This document shows positions 7,588 through 20,573 of a stretch of 64,000 nt of DNA, one piece after another. The notes beneath the pieces were generated by a model, which did no database searches, was not told where the DNA came from, and saw only the letters and a program-made list of their open reading frames with translations. Numbering within the stretch: position 1 is the first letter of the stretch; every line of letters begins with the position of its first letter. Origin of the DNA: Halotalea alkalilenta DSM 17697 (GTDB taxonomy: Bacteria > Pseudomonadota > Gammaproteobacteria > Pseudomonadales > Halomonadaceae); the NCBI RefSeq assembly GCF_000621205.1, contig NZ_JHYY01000023.1, positions 1 to 64,000 of the forward strand. The letters are read 5' to 3'. The translations under genes and the position numbers were made by a program.

Positions 7588-10515
7588 ATGTCACCACGCG
7601 CGCGGTGTCCTCCGGATGGCCGAGCGCCATCGCCCGGTTCGAAGAGGTGTCTCTTGGCCAGTCCGTCCCGCCCCTTGATCAGTGCATCTCGCCCCTCCCT
7701 CGGTACACGCTTCCTGCGCCGCTTCTTTTCTCCCGCCTCGCTGCTGCTGGTGGGGAGTACGAACGATGATGGACTCGCCTCGGTGGTGCTCGACAACCTC
7801 CTCGAGGGCGGCTTCCCGGGCGCGCTCTATGCGCTGGATGTGCGTCCGGGGCGGGTGGACGCGAGCGGTGTGACGATGCTTGCCGACCTTGCCGCGGTCA
7901 CCGACGAGATCGAACTCGCGGTGGCCTGCGTGCCGATCGGGCGCACTCCCGCGCTGCTCGAGGCGCTCGGTCGCCACGGCGTGCGCGCGGTGATCCTGCT
8001 GCGCGACGACGATGCCGGCGACGTCGAGCGCAGCGATCTCGCAGGGGTCCGCGAACGGCTCTCGGAAATCGCCCTGCGCCTGGGCATCCGGGTGATCGGC
8101 CCCGACTGCCTGGGCGTAGCGGTACCCGAAGCGCGGCTCAACGCCACCTTCGCCGCCGAGGCACCGCTGCGCGGCCGGCTCGCCTACCTCGGCCAGTCGG
8201 GGATGCTGGGGGCTGCGATCAATGCCTGGTCCCGCGGTCGCGGCATCGGCCTTTCCCACCTGATCACCCTGGGCGACAGCGTCGACGTGCGGCTTTCCGA
8301 CATGCTCGACTTCGTCAGCCAGCGCACGCGGGCACAGGCGATCCTTTTGCATATCGAGCGGATCACCGACGCGCGCCATTTCGTCACCGCGCTGCGCGAG
8401 GCCTCGAAGCGCCGGCTGGTGCTGGCGATCGGCGGCAGTCGCAGCAGCGTGTCCGAGCGCCTCGGGGTGGCGCCGACGCCGGGGATTCCCCACCGTGCGA
8501 TGATTCTCGATGCAGCGCTCAGGCGTGCCGGTACGGTGCGGATCGAGGCGCTGGACGACATCTACGACAGCCTCGAGGTGCTCACCCGGATCGGCCGCGG
8601 CTATCGCGGTCCCCGGCTGATGATCGTCGGCAACGGCCTGGCGCCTTCGCTGCTCGCCGCCGATGCGCTGGTGCTCGGCGGCGGCGCGATGGCCGAACCC
8701 AGTGAGCGGACCCAACGGGCGCTGATCGAGGCGGGGCTGCTCGCCGAGGGTTGGCCGACGGTGCCGCTCGATCTCGGTGGTGCGGCCCGGCCCGAGGCGT
8801 TCGCCACTGCGGTTCGGCTGCTGTTGGCCGACCCCGGGGTCGATGCGCTGCTGGTGCTGCATGCGCCGACCCGGCTGGCCGGGGCGGTGGAGAGCGCCGA
8901 GGCGCTGATCGAAGCCGCGGCCGGCGCGTCGCGGCCGGTGCTCGCCGCTTGGATGGGCCATGACGATGCCGATGAGATCCAGCAGCGCTTCGCCCGCGCC
9001 AATCTCGCCAGTTTCTCGACGCCCGAGCGCGCGGTGCGCGCCTTCCTGCGCCTCGAGGCCCATCGCCAGGCGCAAGCGCAGCTGTGGGAGACGCCGGCGC
9101 TGGCGGGCTTCGCCACTTCACCTTCTCTTCGCGCCCGGGCCCAGGCGTTGATCGAGCGCGCCCGGGCGCGAGGACGCGAGAGCCTGACTCACGAAGAGAC
9201 CGGGCAGGTGCTCAACGCCTATGGCATCGGCATCGCCCAGAGCGAATACGTGCAGAGCGCGCAGGAGGGGATGGAAGTCGCCCGGCGCGCCTTTGGCGCA
9301 CTGGCGGTCAAGGCGGTGCACGCCGAGCACTGCCTGCCGTTTCGAGAGCGTGATCATCTCGATACCCGCGGCCTGGCGCCCCAGCACTTGAGCCTGATCC
9401 AGGACGTCGCTACGCCCCAGGCGATGTTCGATGCGATCGAGCGGCTGCGCGAACGGGTCGCGGAGCGTCATCCCGCCAGCGAGCTCTACAGCTTTTGCAT
9501 CCAGCCGATGCGACGCGGCCGCCGCTCGCTGTCGATCTGCACCGGGGTGACCCAGGACGCGGTGTTCGGTCCGGTGATCGTGTTCGGCCTCGGCGGCTAT
9601 CGCACCGATGTACTGCGTGACCGCCAGGTCGCGCTGCCGCCCTTGAACATGGCGCTGGCCGCCCAGCTTGTCGAGCGCAGCCAGGTCTACCAGCTGATGG
9701 TCGAGCGCCTCGCGGGGCGCCAGGGGCGTCTCGAGGAGTCGATCCAGCGACTCTGCCGGCTGCTGGTGACGCTGTCGCAGATGTGCGCCGACCTGCCCCA
9801 CATGCGCGGCCTCGAGATCAACCCGCTGGTGCTCGAGCAGGACGAGCTGGTCGCGATCGACTACGCGCTCGACTTCGGCGAGCCGGTGCGTCAAGCGATC
9901 CGTCCTTATCCCGAGGGGCTGCGCGAGACCCTGGCGCTGGAGGATGGCCACCGCGTGGTGCTGCGCCCGGTGCGCGCCGAGGACGCGGCGCTGATCGAGC
10001 GGTTCCACGCGCGGCTCAGCCCGCAGAGCATTCGCTTTCGCTACTTCCAGCACAAGGCGGTGCTCAGCCGCAAGGAGCTGGCCCAGCTGGCATCGATCGA
10101 TTACGACCGTGAAATGGCCTTCGTGCTCGAGCGCCACGAACAGCCGCGGCTGGACGATGACCAGGAGGTCAGCCAGGCGGAAGACGGCAGCGGCGAGATG
10201 CTCGGCGTCGTGCGGTTGAACACCGACAGCGACAACCTGCGCACCGAATTCTCGGTGATCGTCCGCGACGACCTGCAGCGTGGGGGCATCGGCCGCCGGC
10301 TGATGGAGAAGGCGATCGACTACGCCCGCGATACCGGGGTGCTCGAGATGCACGGCCGGGTGATGGCCGACAACATGGCGATGCGGGGGCTGCTGGAGCG
10401 GCTCGGTTTTTCGCTGCGCCTCGACATGGAAGAACAGGTGATCATCGCCCGGCTGTCGCTCAATCCGCCCGAGGACGCTTGGCAGCGGCTGCGCCTGGAG
10501 ACTTCGCCGGGCTGA
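7588..10515 (+). CDS. PatZ-type protein lysine acetyltransferase (acyl-CoA ligase-like plus GNAT)
   Basis: A protein of up to 975 residues fusing an ADP-forming acyl-CoA synthetase-like region with a C-terminal GNAT domain, the layout of Pat/YfiQ. From the N-terminus come a CoA-binding Rossmann domain (FSPASLLLVGSTN; GPDCLGVAVP; YLGQSGMLG), a ligase middle, an ATP-grasp region (residues about 520-760, ending MRGLEINPLVL), and a GNAT domain (about 790-960, VLRPVRAEDAALIERFHARLSPQSIRFRYF; RGGIGRRLMEKA). The family acetylates and inactivates acetyl-CoA synthetase and other proteins. The ATG at 7588 has poor spacing to a Shine-Dalgarno. A TTG at 7654 preceded by AGAGG is a credible alternative start that would remove 22 unconserved residues. 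Confidence 0.9.
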   Translation: MSPRARCPPDGRAPSPGSKRCLLASPSRPLISASRPSLGTRFLRRFFSPASLLLVGSTNDDGLASVVLDNLLEGGFPGALYALDVRPGRVDASGVTMLADLAAVTDEIELAVACVPIGRTPALLEALGRHGVRAVILLRDDDAGDVERSDLAGVRERLSEIALRLGIRVIGPDCLGVAVPEARLNATFAAEAPLRGRLAYLGQSGMLGAAINAWSRGRGIGLSHLITLGDSVDVRLSDMLDFVSQRTRAQAILLHIERITDARHFVTALREASKRRLVLAIGGSRSSVSERLGVAPTPGIPHRAMILDAALRRAGTVRIEALDDIYDSLEVLTRIGRGYRGPRLMIVGNGLAPSLLAADALVLGGGAMAEPSERTQRALIEAGLLAEGWPTVPLDLGGAARPEAFATAVRLLLADPGVDALLVLHAPTRLAGAVESAEALIEAAAGASRPVLAAWMGHDDADEIQQRFARANLASFSTPERAVRAFLRLEAHRQAQAQLWETPALAGFATSPSLRARAQALIERARARGRESLTHEETGQVLNAYGIGIAQSEYVQSAQEGMEVARRAFGALAVKAVHAEHCLPFRERDHLDTRGLAPQHLSLIQDVATPQAMFDAIERLRERVAERHPASELYSFCIQPMRRGRRSLSICTGVTQDAVFGPVIVFGLGGYRTDVLRDRQVALPPLNMALAAQLVERSQVYQLMVERLAGRQGRLEESIQRLCRLLVTLSQMCADLPHMRGLEINPLVLEQDELVAIDYALDFGEPVRQAIRPYPEGLRETLALEDGHRVVLRPVRAEDAALIERFHARLSPQSIRFRYFQHKAVLSRKELAQLASIDYDREMAFVLERHEQPRLDDDQEVSQAEDGSGEMLGVVRLNTDSDNLRTEFSVIVRDDLQRGGIGRRLMEKAIDYARDTGVLEMHGRVMADNMAMRGLLERLGFSLRLDMEEQVIIARLSLNPPEDAWQRLRLETSPG

Positions 10516-10600
10516 AAACCGCGAAGCGGGCCGCTCGCTGCCTTCGGGCATCAGCGCATGCGAATCCCAGTCACTGATGAAAACCAAAAGGAGCAGCAAA

Positions 10601-11278
10601 ATGAATAGTGAAACCGTCACTCTCACCGCCCGCGACGGCGTCACCCTGAGCGCCTACGTGGCCCGTCCCGATGGTGCGCCCAAGGGAGCGCTGGTGGTGG
10701 TGCAGGAGATCTTCGGGGTCAACTCCCACATCCGCTCGGTGGCCGACGGCTTCGCTGCGGAAGGCTATCTCGCGGTGGCGCCGGCGCTGTTCGACCGTAT
10801 CGAGCCGGGCGTCGAGCTTGGCTATGAGGGAGAGGACATGGTTCGTGCGAGGGAGCTGCTCGGCAAGCTGCGCATCGATGCTTCCCTGGCCGATACCCAG
10901 GCGGCGATCGACTATGCCGCGGCCGAGAGCGCTACCAAGGTCGGCGTGGTCGGCTACTGCTTCGGCGGCAGCATCGCTTGGCTCGCTGCGAGTCGCCTCA
11001 GCGGCGTGGCCGCCGCGGTCGGTTACTACGGTGGTCGGATCCCCGACGACGTCGACGAACTGCCGCGCGTGCCGGTGCTGCTCCACTTCGGCGAGTTCGA
11101 TGACCACATCCCGCTCCAGGGTGTCGAGGAGGTCGCCAAACGGCACCCCGAGGTAGCGGTGCGGATCTATCCCGCCGGGCACGGCTTCAACTGCGACCAG
11201 CGCGCGAGCTTCGACGCGCCTTCCGCCGCGCTGGCCAAGCAGCGCACGCTGGAGTTCTTCGCCCGCGAACTCGGATGA
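10601..11278 (+). CDS. Dienelactone hydrolase family protein
   Basis: A 225-residue alpha/beta hydrolase of the dienelactone hydrolase (carboxymethylenebutenolidase) family. The cysteine nucleophile is Cys120 in VVGYCFGG, the conserved Glu36 lies in VVQEIFGVN, an acid Asp168 lies in FGEFDDHIP, and the catalytic His194 lies in PAGHGFNCD. The start at 10601 has an AAAGGAGC ribosome site, and an earlier in-frame ATG at 10577 overlaps that site. It stands alone with no aromatic-degradation genes nearby, so a general esterase or lactonase role is as likely as chlorocatechol breakdown. Confidence 0.9.
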   Translation: MNSETVTLTARDGVTLSAYVARPDGAPKGALVVVQEIFGVNSHIRSVADGFAAEGYLAVAPALFDRIEPGVELGYEGEDMVRARELLGKLRIDASLADTQAAIDYAAAESATKVGVVGYCFGGSIAWLAASRLSGVAAAVGYYGGRIPDDVDELPRVPVLLHFGEFDDHIPLQGVEEVAKRHPEVAVRIYPAGHGFNCDQRASFDAPSAALAKQRTLEFFARELG

Positions 11279-11288
11279 CCCGCGCCGG

Positions 11289-11310
11289 GCCGCTGCCCTA
11301 GGGCGGCGGC
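11289..11310. terminator. Convergent hairpin between dienelactone hydrolase gene and pdxH
   Basis: GCCGC (11289-11293) pairs with GCGGC (11306-11310), and the inner GCCC (11295-11298) pairs with GGGC (11101+200, that is 11301-11304). A T-G wobble joins the two and the loop is only TA. It fills most of the 32-base gap between two convergent genes. No T run is visible. Confidence 0.4.
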
Positions 11311-11955
11311 TCAGGGAGCAAGGCGAACTCGGCGCCAGTCACCATCGGCCTGGCGATGGTAGCGGACGCGGTCGTGGAGGCGATTGCCCTGGCCCTGCCA
11401 GAATTCGATCAGCTCCGGCACCAGGCGCAGTCCGCCCCAGTGGGGCGGGCGCTCCACCGGCTGGTCGCGGTAGGCCTGGGCGAAGCGATTCCAGCGCTCC
11501 TCCAGCCAGCGGCGATCGGGAATCTCGACGCTTTGCTGGGAGACCCAGGCGCCGAGCTGGCTGTCCCGCGGACGAGAGGCGAAGTACCGATCGGATAGCT
11601 CGGCCTCGACGCGCTCGACCGCGCCTTCTATGCGTACCTGGCGTGAGAGCTTGGGCCACCAGAACACCAGCGCGGCCTTCGGCGCCTGCTCGAGCTCGCT
11701 GCCCTTGTGGCTTTGGTAGTTGGTATAGAAGACCAGGCCATCCTCATCGAACCCCTTGAGCAGCACGATGCGGGCATGGGGCGTGCCTTCGGCGTCGACG
11801 GTGGCGAGCGTCATCGCGTTGGCATCCTCGGGATCCACCTCCAGGGCGGCGCGCAGCCACTCCGAAAAGAGCGGGAAGGGGGTGCCCGGCGTGTTGTCGG
11901 GGTCGATGCCATGGCCCGAGTATTCGTGCCTGACGTCGGAGATGTCGCGATTCAT
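11311..11955 (-). CDS. pdxH: Pyridoxamine 5'-phosphate oxidase
   Basis: PdxH oxidises pyridoxine or pyridoxamine 5'-phosphate to pyridoxal 5'-phosphate with FMN. The 214-residue protein has the family signatures ARIVLLKGFDEDGLVFYTNYQSHKGSEL (FMN/substrate), VRIEGAVERV, SRPRDSQLGAWVSQQS, and the C-terminal dimer motif with FWQGQGNRLHDRVRY ending RVRLAP. The start at 11955 follows an AGAGGAG site. The longer open frame reaching 12174 would run through the end of wrbA. It is convergent with the hydrolase gene downstream and follows wrbA on the same strand. Confidence 0.95.
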   Translation of the reverse strand: MNRDISDVRHEYSGHGIDPDNTPGTPFPLFSEWLRAALEVDPEDANAMTLATVDAEGTPHARIVLLKGFDEDGLVFYTNYQSHKGSELEQAPKAALVFWWPKLSRQVRIEGAVERVEAELSDRYFASRPRDSQLGAWVSQQSVEIPDRRWLEERWNRFAQAYRDQPVERPPHWGGLRLVPELIEFWQGQGNRLHDRVRYHRQADGDWRRVRLAP

Positions 11956-11998
11956 GGCGTGTGGCTCCTCTGGCGGATCTGAATGTCGAACACAGCGC

Positions 11999-12703
<705 letters not shown>

Positions 12704-12789
12704 TCATGGCAACGCGCGGCTCGCTCGCGCTTCGTGCCGGCGTCGCCGATCCGACGCCGGCATGGACTCTTCGCTCGCGGGGCTCGAAC

Positions 12790-14106
12790 ATGCGACTGAA
12801 CTGGCTTCATCGATTGGCGGCGCTGCCGCTCGCGCGCGGCCACGACCAGCGTCGGCTGGGCGAGGCGGTGGCGCAGCTCTACTCGCGCTTCATGCGCCAC
12901 AGCGGCTTCAAGACCGCCGCATCGCTGACCTACACCACGCTCTTCGCGGTGGTGCCGCTGAGTACCGTGCTCTACAGCATGCTGGCCGCAGTGCCCGAGT
13001 TCCAAGGAGTCGGCGAGCAGGTCCAGGGCTATCTGTTCCAGCAGTTCGTGCCGGCCACCGGGCAGGTGGTGCTCGAACAGTTGAACAACTTCTCGAGCCA
13101 GGCGCGCAACCTGACCTTCGTCGGCCTCGGGTTTCTCTTCATCACCGCGGTGATGATGATGGTCACCATCGAGCAGGCCTTCAACGACATCTGGCAGGTG
13201 GGCAGCTCTCGCAGCGGGGTGTCGAGCTTCTTGATGTACTGGGCGGTGCTGACCCTCGGACCGCTGCTGATCGGCGCGGCCTTCGTCATCTCCTCCTATG
13301 TGGCGTCGCTGCGGTTGTTCAGCGACGCGGTGGCAGGCGTCAGCAACGACGTGCTGCTGTCGTTGCTGTCGCCGCTGCTCAGCTTCCTTGCCTTCCTGTT
13401 CATCTACATGGTGATTCCGAACTACCGGGTGCGGCTTCATCACGCCGCCGCCGGTGCGCTGCTCACGGCGCTGTTGATCGAGCTGGCCAAGTTCGGCTTC
13501 GGTCTCTACGTCGCCAACTTTCCCTCCTACCAGCTGATCTACGGCGCCTTTGCCGCGGTGCCGCTGTTCTTGCTCTGGATCTACACCTCCTGGCTGATCA
13601 TCCTGTTCGGCGCTGAGTTCATCGCCTGGCTTGGCGTGACCCAGCGCGGTGAGTGGCGCCGGTTCGCACCGCTTTGGCAGGCGCTGGCGGTGCTGGCGTG
13701 GCTGCATCAGGCGCACCGCAGTGGAGAACCGGTCAGCGGCAAGGTGCTGGCCCGACGGATCGGTGGTGGCTATCGCAGCCTGATGTCGCCGATGGTCGAG
13801 CGGGGCTGGATCGCCGAGCTGGAAGGAGGTCGCTGGGTGCTTGCGCAGTCGCTCGAAACCTTGCCGCTGTGGCGGGTGATCGAAGAGCTGCCCTGGCCGT
13901 TGCCGTCAGAGGCACCGCCGGGCGAGCTGCTGCCGCCCTTCGGCGCCGAGAGACTCAACGAAAAGCTACTGGCCTACCGTGAGCAGAGCCGGGCGCAGTT
14001 GGATACGCCTGTCGCTGCGCTGTTCGAGCCGGCGCAGAGCATGCGCGACATGCCTGAGACGATACGCCAGATCGCCCATTCGCCAGCCCAGGAGACGGAC
14101 CATTGA
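12790..14106 (+). CDS. YihY family inner-membrane protein
   Basis: A 438-residue YihY/BrkB (formerly 'RNase BN') membrane protein. An N-terminal cytoplasmic helix leads to LTYTTLFAVVPLSTVLYSML (first membrane segment). At least five more hydrophobic segments follow, including FVGLGFLFITAVMMMVTIEQAFNDIW and YGAFAAVPLFLLWIYTSWLIILFGAEF. A cytoplasmic C-terminal region of about 120 residues resembles a winged helix (VSGKVLARRIGGGYRSL). Function is unknown. An in-frame ATG at 12706 exists, but 12790 fits the family start better. The stop overlaps the next gene's TTG start in TTGA. Confidence 0.88.
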   Translation: MRLNWLHRLAALPLARGHDQRRLGEAVAQLYSRFMRHSGFKTAASLTYTTLFAVVPLSTVLYSMLAAVPEFQGVGEQVQGYLFQQFVPATGQVVLEQLNNFSSQARNLTFVGLGFLFITAVMMMVTIEQAFNDIWQVGSSRSGVSSFLMYWAVLTLGPLLIGAAFVISSYVASLRLFSDAVAGVSNDVLLSLLSPLLSFLAFLFIYMVIPNYRVRLHHAAAGALLTALLIELAKFGFGLYVANFPSYQLIYGAFAAVPLFLLWIYTSWLIILFGAEFIAWLGVTQRGEWRRFAPLWQALAVLAWLHQAHRSGEPVSGKVLARRIGGGYRSLMSPMVERGWIAELEGGRWVLAQSLETLPLWRVIEELPWPLPSEAPPGELLPPFGAERLNEKLLAYREQSRAQLDTPVAALFEPAQSMRDMPETIRQIAHSPAQETDH

Positions 14107-14696
14107 CATTCGAGGATTACGATCGTCGGCTGTTCGAGCGGGAAATGGCCGATGTGACGCCTTTGGCCAGGCGTGCAGCCAAGGCCGACAGTAGAGCCGC
14201 GCGCCGCGGCCCGAGCGAAGCGCAGCTGGCCCGCCGGGCCAACGCTGAGGCGAGCGGCCAGGAGACCAACTTCCTCAGCGACGAGTTCGTCGAGCTGCTG
14301 CCCCATGACCAACCGCTCGCCTTTCGCCGAGACGGGATCCAGAGCGGGCTGTTCGACAAACTCAGCCAGGGGCGCTATGCGATCGAGGCCCAGCTGCATT
14401 TGCAGCGACGTGCCCTCGAGCAGTGCCGTGGTGAGCTGTTCACCTTCATTCGCGATGCGCACCGCCACCAGCTGCGCTCGCTGCTGATCGTTCATGGGCG
14501 GGGCAGGGAGGATGCCTCCCCGGCCAACGTATTGCGCTCCTACGTGGCCAAGTGGCTGGCCCAGTTCGACGAGGTTCAGGCCTACTGCTCCGCGCAGGCG
14601 CGCCACGGTGGCCTGGGTGCGTGCTACGTGGTGCTGCGCAAGTCCGAACGTGCGCGCCAGCACAACCGCGAGCGCCATCAGCTGCGTCGTGGCTGA
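14103..14696 (+). CDS. Smr/MutS2-domain protein
   Basis: A 197-residue protein of the SmrA/YdaL type. The N-terminal half is charged and probably flexible. Residues about 95-180 form the Smr domain (AQLHLQRRALEQCRGELFTFIRDA, then the LIVHGRGRE loop, then VRSYVAKWLAQ and GGLGACYVVLR), which has DNA- or RNA-nicking activity in relatives. The start is a TTG that overlaps the TGA of the YihY gene, so translation is likely coupled. Its stop abuts the stop of rlmA on the other strand with no gap. Confidence 0.88.
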   Translation: MTFEDYDRRLFEREMADVTPLARRAAKADSRAARRGPSEAQLARRANAEASGQETNFLSDEFVELLPHDQPLAFRRDGIQSGLFDKLSQGRYAIEAQLHLQRRALEQCRGELFTFIRDAHRHQLRSLLIVHGRGREDASPANVLRSYVAKWLAQFDEVQAYCSAQARHGGLGACYVVLRKSERARQHNRERHQLRRG

Positions 14697-15515
14697 TCAA
14701 AGCCTTCGATAGTGGCGGATCAGGAACTCGGCCTCGCAGTCGAAGCGCGAGCTTTTCGCCAGCCGCTCCTGCAAGGTTTCATCGGCACGCCAGGCGAACG
14801 GGGTCATGCGCAGCAGATCGAGCGCCTGGGCGCCGTCGAGGGTCATCCGATAGCCGATCTTCGCGCTGTCGGTCAGCACGAAGCCGGAAGGTGGGGGGTC
14901 TTCCTCGTCGTGCTCCTGGACCTGGGCGTAGAGCAGCTCACGCAGCGCATGCAGGTGGCGCCTGCCGGGCGTGACGATCAGTAGTTCACCGCCGGGGCGG
15001 ATAACGCGGTGGAGTTCGCCCGGTTCGCTCGGCGCGTAGATTCGGCTGACCAGGTCGAAGCTTGAGTCGAGATAGGGCAGCTCGCGGATCGAGGCGACGC
15101 AGAAGGCGGCGCTGCGATGGCGCTTGGCCGCCAGACGCACCGCCGGCTTGCTGATGTCCATCCCATATACCGTTATCTTGGATGGATTCACCGATGTCTG
15201 CGACAGTGCCTCGGCGAAAGCGCCAGTGTAGTGGCCCTCTCCACAACCGATGTCGAGCATCCGTCCGGGCTGCCGGGCGAGCAGCCGGGCACTGAGTTCC
15301 TCACGCAGCGCAGCGAAGTGGCCCGCGTCGAGAAAACGACGGCGGGCCTGGATCATCGACGCATCGTCCCCGGGGGCCTTGGAGTGCTTGCGCTGGACTG
15401 GCAGCAGGTGGACGTAGCCTTCGCGGGCACGATCGAAGTGGTGGCGATTGGCGCAGCGCAGGCCGGTGGCTTCGGCGTGCAGCGGTTCGAAGCAGAGGGG
15501 ACAGCGATAGGGCAT
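14697..15515 (-). CDS. rlmA: 23S rRNA (guanine-N1)-methyltransferase RlmA
   Basis: RlmA methylates G745 of 23S rRNA. The 272-residue protein begins with the diagnostic zinc finger (Cys5, Cys8, Cys21, His25 in YRCPLCFEPL and LRCANRHHFD), followed by EGYVHLLPVQRKHSKAPGDD. The Rossmann SAM-binding motif LDIGCGEGHY lies near residues 87-96. Compared with usual RlmA proteins there is a small extra stretch (TSVNPSKI, near residue 110) just before YGMDISKPAV. Its AT-rich coding sequence includes a 15-mer also found at 23266-23280. The gene lies downstream of metH across a large hairpin. Confidence 0.93.
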   Translation of the reverse strand: MPYRCPLCFEPLHAEATGLRCANRHHFDRAREGYVHLLPVQRKHSKAPGDDASMIQARRRFLDAGHFAALREELSARLLARQPGRMLDIGCGEGHYTGAFAEALSQTSVNPSKITVYGMDISKPAVRLAAKRHRSAAFCVASIRELPYLDSSFDLVSRIYAPSEPGELHRVIRPGGELLIVTPGRRHLHALRELLYAQVQEHDEEDPPPSGFVLTDSAKIGYRMTLDGAQALDLLRMTPFAWRADETLQERLAKSSRFDCEAEFLIRHYRRL

Positions 15516-15601
15516 CGGGGAAGATCGGGCTGGTGAACGGAACGCTGATTGTACGCGACGGGACTGGCGCTTGCTGGAGGCTTCTGCGCAAGAGGCGTTG
15601 T

Positions 15602-15646
15602 CGCCGCCTTGCCACCGGTGCCCGTCGGGCGGGTGGCAAGGCGGCG
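15602..15646 (-). terminator. Large stem-loop between metH and rlmA
   Basis: A perfect 15-bp stem: CGCCGCCTTGCCACC at 15602-15616 pairs with GGTGGCAAGGCGGCG at 15632-15646. The 15-base apical part can itself form a small GCCC/GGGC hairpin. It starts eight bases beyond the metH stop on the minus strand and is probably the metH terminator or mRNA-end stabiliser. No T tract follows, so Rho-independent release is not assured, and read-through into rlmA is possible. Confidence 0.6.
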
Positions 15647-15653
15647 GAACGGC

Positions 15654-19367
<3,714 letters not shown>

Positions 19368-19692
19368 GGGAACGGCTTTCTCTGCTGCTGCAAGCTGGTG
19401 GGAGGCGTGACGGGGCGTCATGGCGATGGTCGTGACGATGCGAGATGGTAGCGAAAACCACCCCTTCGGCCCAGCACGAGCTGGCCTGGACGAGTAGCCG
19501 TCTAGGATCGCGGATGCGCAAGCGTTAGGGAAATGAATCTTTCTCCGCTGCTGGATGAACGACGGTCATGCTGTACGCCCGCGCGCCATACTTGACAAGA
19601 TCGCTCTGGTTTTACCGCGACGAGCCGATCGCGTACCATGGACACCATACGTCATCTCGTAACGTCACCGCATACAGTGCAGAGAGTTCGAC

Positions 19693-20307
19693 ATGCAACA
19701 TACCGAAGAGAGCGTGGTCGAGGGTGCCGGCCTCCAGATCACCGCCAGCGCGCAGGACTATCTCGCCGAGCTGCTCGAGAAACAGGGCGTCGAAGGGATC
19801 GGCGTGCGCGTGTTCATCACCCAGCCCGGCACGCCCTATGCCGAAACCTGCCTCGCCTACTGTCGTCCCGGCGAGGAAGAGCCCACCGATCTGCGCCTGC
19901 CGCTGGAGAAATTCGTGCTGTTGATCGAGGCGCACAGCGAGCCGTTTCTCGAGGACGCGGTGGTCGATTTCAACGCCGACCGCATGGGCGGGCAGCTGAC
20001 GATCAAGGCGCCGAACGCCAAGATGCCCAAGGTCAATGCCTCGAGCCCGCTGGAAGACCAGATCAATTACGTCCTCTACAGTGAAATCAATCCCGGCCTC
20101 GCCTCCCACGGCGGTGAGATCCGCCTGATCGAGATCACCGACGAGAATGTCGCCGTGCTCCAGTTCGGCGGCGGCTGCCAGGGCTGCGCCGCGGTGGATC
20201 TGACCCTCAAGGAAGGGGTGGAGCGCACGCTGCTCGAGCGCGTACCGGACCTGCGCGGGATTCGCGACGTCACCGACCATAGCGATACCACCAACGCCTT
20301 CTACTGA
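19693..20307 (+). CDS. nfuA: Fe-S biogenesis protein NfuA
   Basis: NfuA carries and delivers [4Fe-4S] clusters to apo-targets. The 204-residue protein has an N-terminal degenerate A-type scaffold domain ([30 protein letters not shown]) and a C-terminal Nfu domain with the cluster-binding CxxC, Cys162 and Cys165, in [20 protein letters not shown]. It is divergent from metH with a 325-base gap measured from the metH start and is followed by a classic terminator, so it is monocistronic. Confidence 0.95.
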   Translation: MQHTEESVVEGAGLQITASAQDYLAELLEKQGVEGIGVRVFITQPGTPYAETCLAYCRPGEEEPTDLRLPLEKFVLLIEAHSEPFLEDAVVDFNADRMGGQLTIKAPNAKMPKVNASSPLEDQINYVLYSEINPGLASHGGEIRLIEITDENVAVLQFGGGCQGCAAVDLTLKEGVERTLLERVPDLRGIRDVTDHSDTTNAFY

Positions 20308-20332
20308 GCCGCGATACCGAGCCGCCTTCGAA

Positions 20333-20363
20333 GGCCCGTGACCCCCAGGTCGCGGGCCTTTTT
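20333..20363 (+). terminator. Intrinsic terminator after nfuA
   Basis: GGCCCGTGAC (20333-20342) pairs with GTCGCGGGCC (20349-20358), a 10-bp stem with one T-G wobble and a six-base loop. It is followed directly by five T (20359-20363). It sits 25 bases after the nfuA stop and is a textbook Rho-independent terminator. Confidence 0.9.
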
Positions 20364-20523
20364 CGTGGACGGGAATGAAAACCGCGGGCGTCGCTTTGCC
20401 GCCCGAGACGCAGGGCCGGTCTGCGATGGGCTCGCTCAGAGCGCGTGGCTAGGCCCCACGGACCTTCCTTCCTCCGCCTCGACCGAGATGCTGGTGTCAT
20501 CTTTTAACCAAGGTAAATAGAGG

Positions 20524-20537
20524 TTAGGATTGGCTAA
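20524..20537 (+). promoter_or_regulatory. DtxR/MntR-like operator upstream of mntH
   Basis: TTAGGATTGGCTAA matches 11 of 14 positions of the half-symmetric DtxR-type box TTAGGTTAGCCTAA. It sits 36 bases before the mntH ATG, within an AT-rich promoter stretch (20502-20545). A second imperfect palindrome, TTTAACCAAGGTAAA, lies at 20503-20517. An MntR gene is present at 53492 and is the natural candidate regulator. The assignment is by motif resemblance only. Confidence 0.5.
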
Positions 20538-20573
20538 GTTAAAAATCAGCTTGGGGCGAGAGTGAGGGGCAGC

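Noticed and set aside
15166-15180. 15-mer TATACCGTTATCTTG in rlmA also present at 23266-23280
   Set aside because: A few shared 15-mers are expected by chance in a 64-kb window on two strands; no longer flanking identity was seen, so it is not called a dispersed repeat.
19368-19692. Possible cobalamin riboswitch between metH and nfuA
   Set aside because: No B12-box-like sequence could be recognised; the gap looks like an ordinary divergent promoter region.
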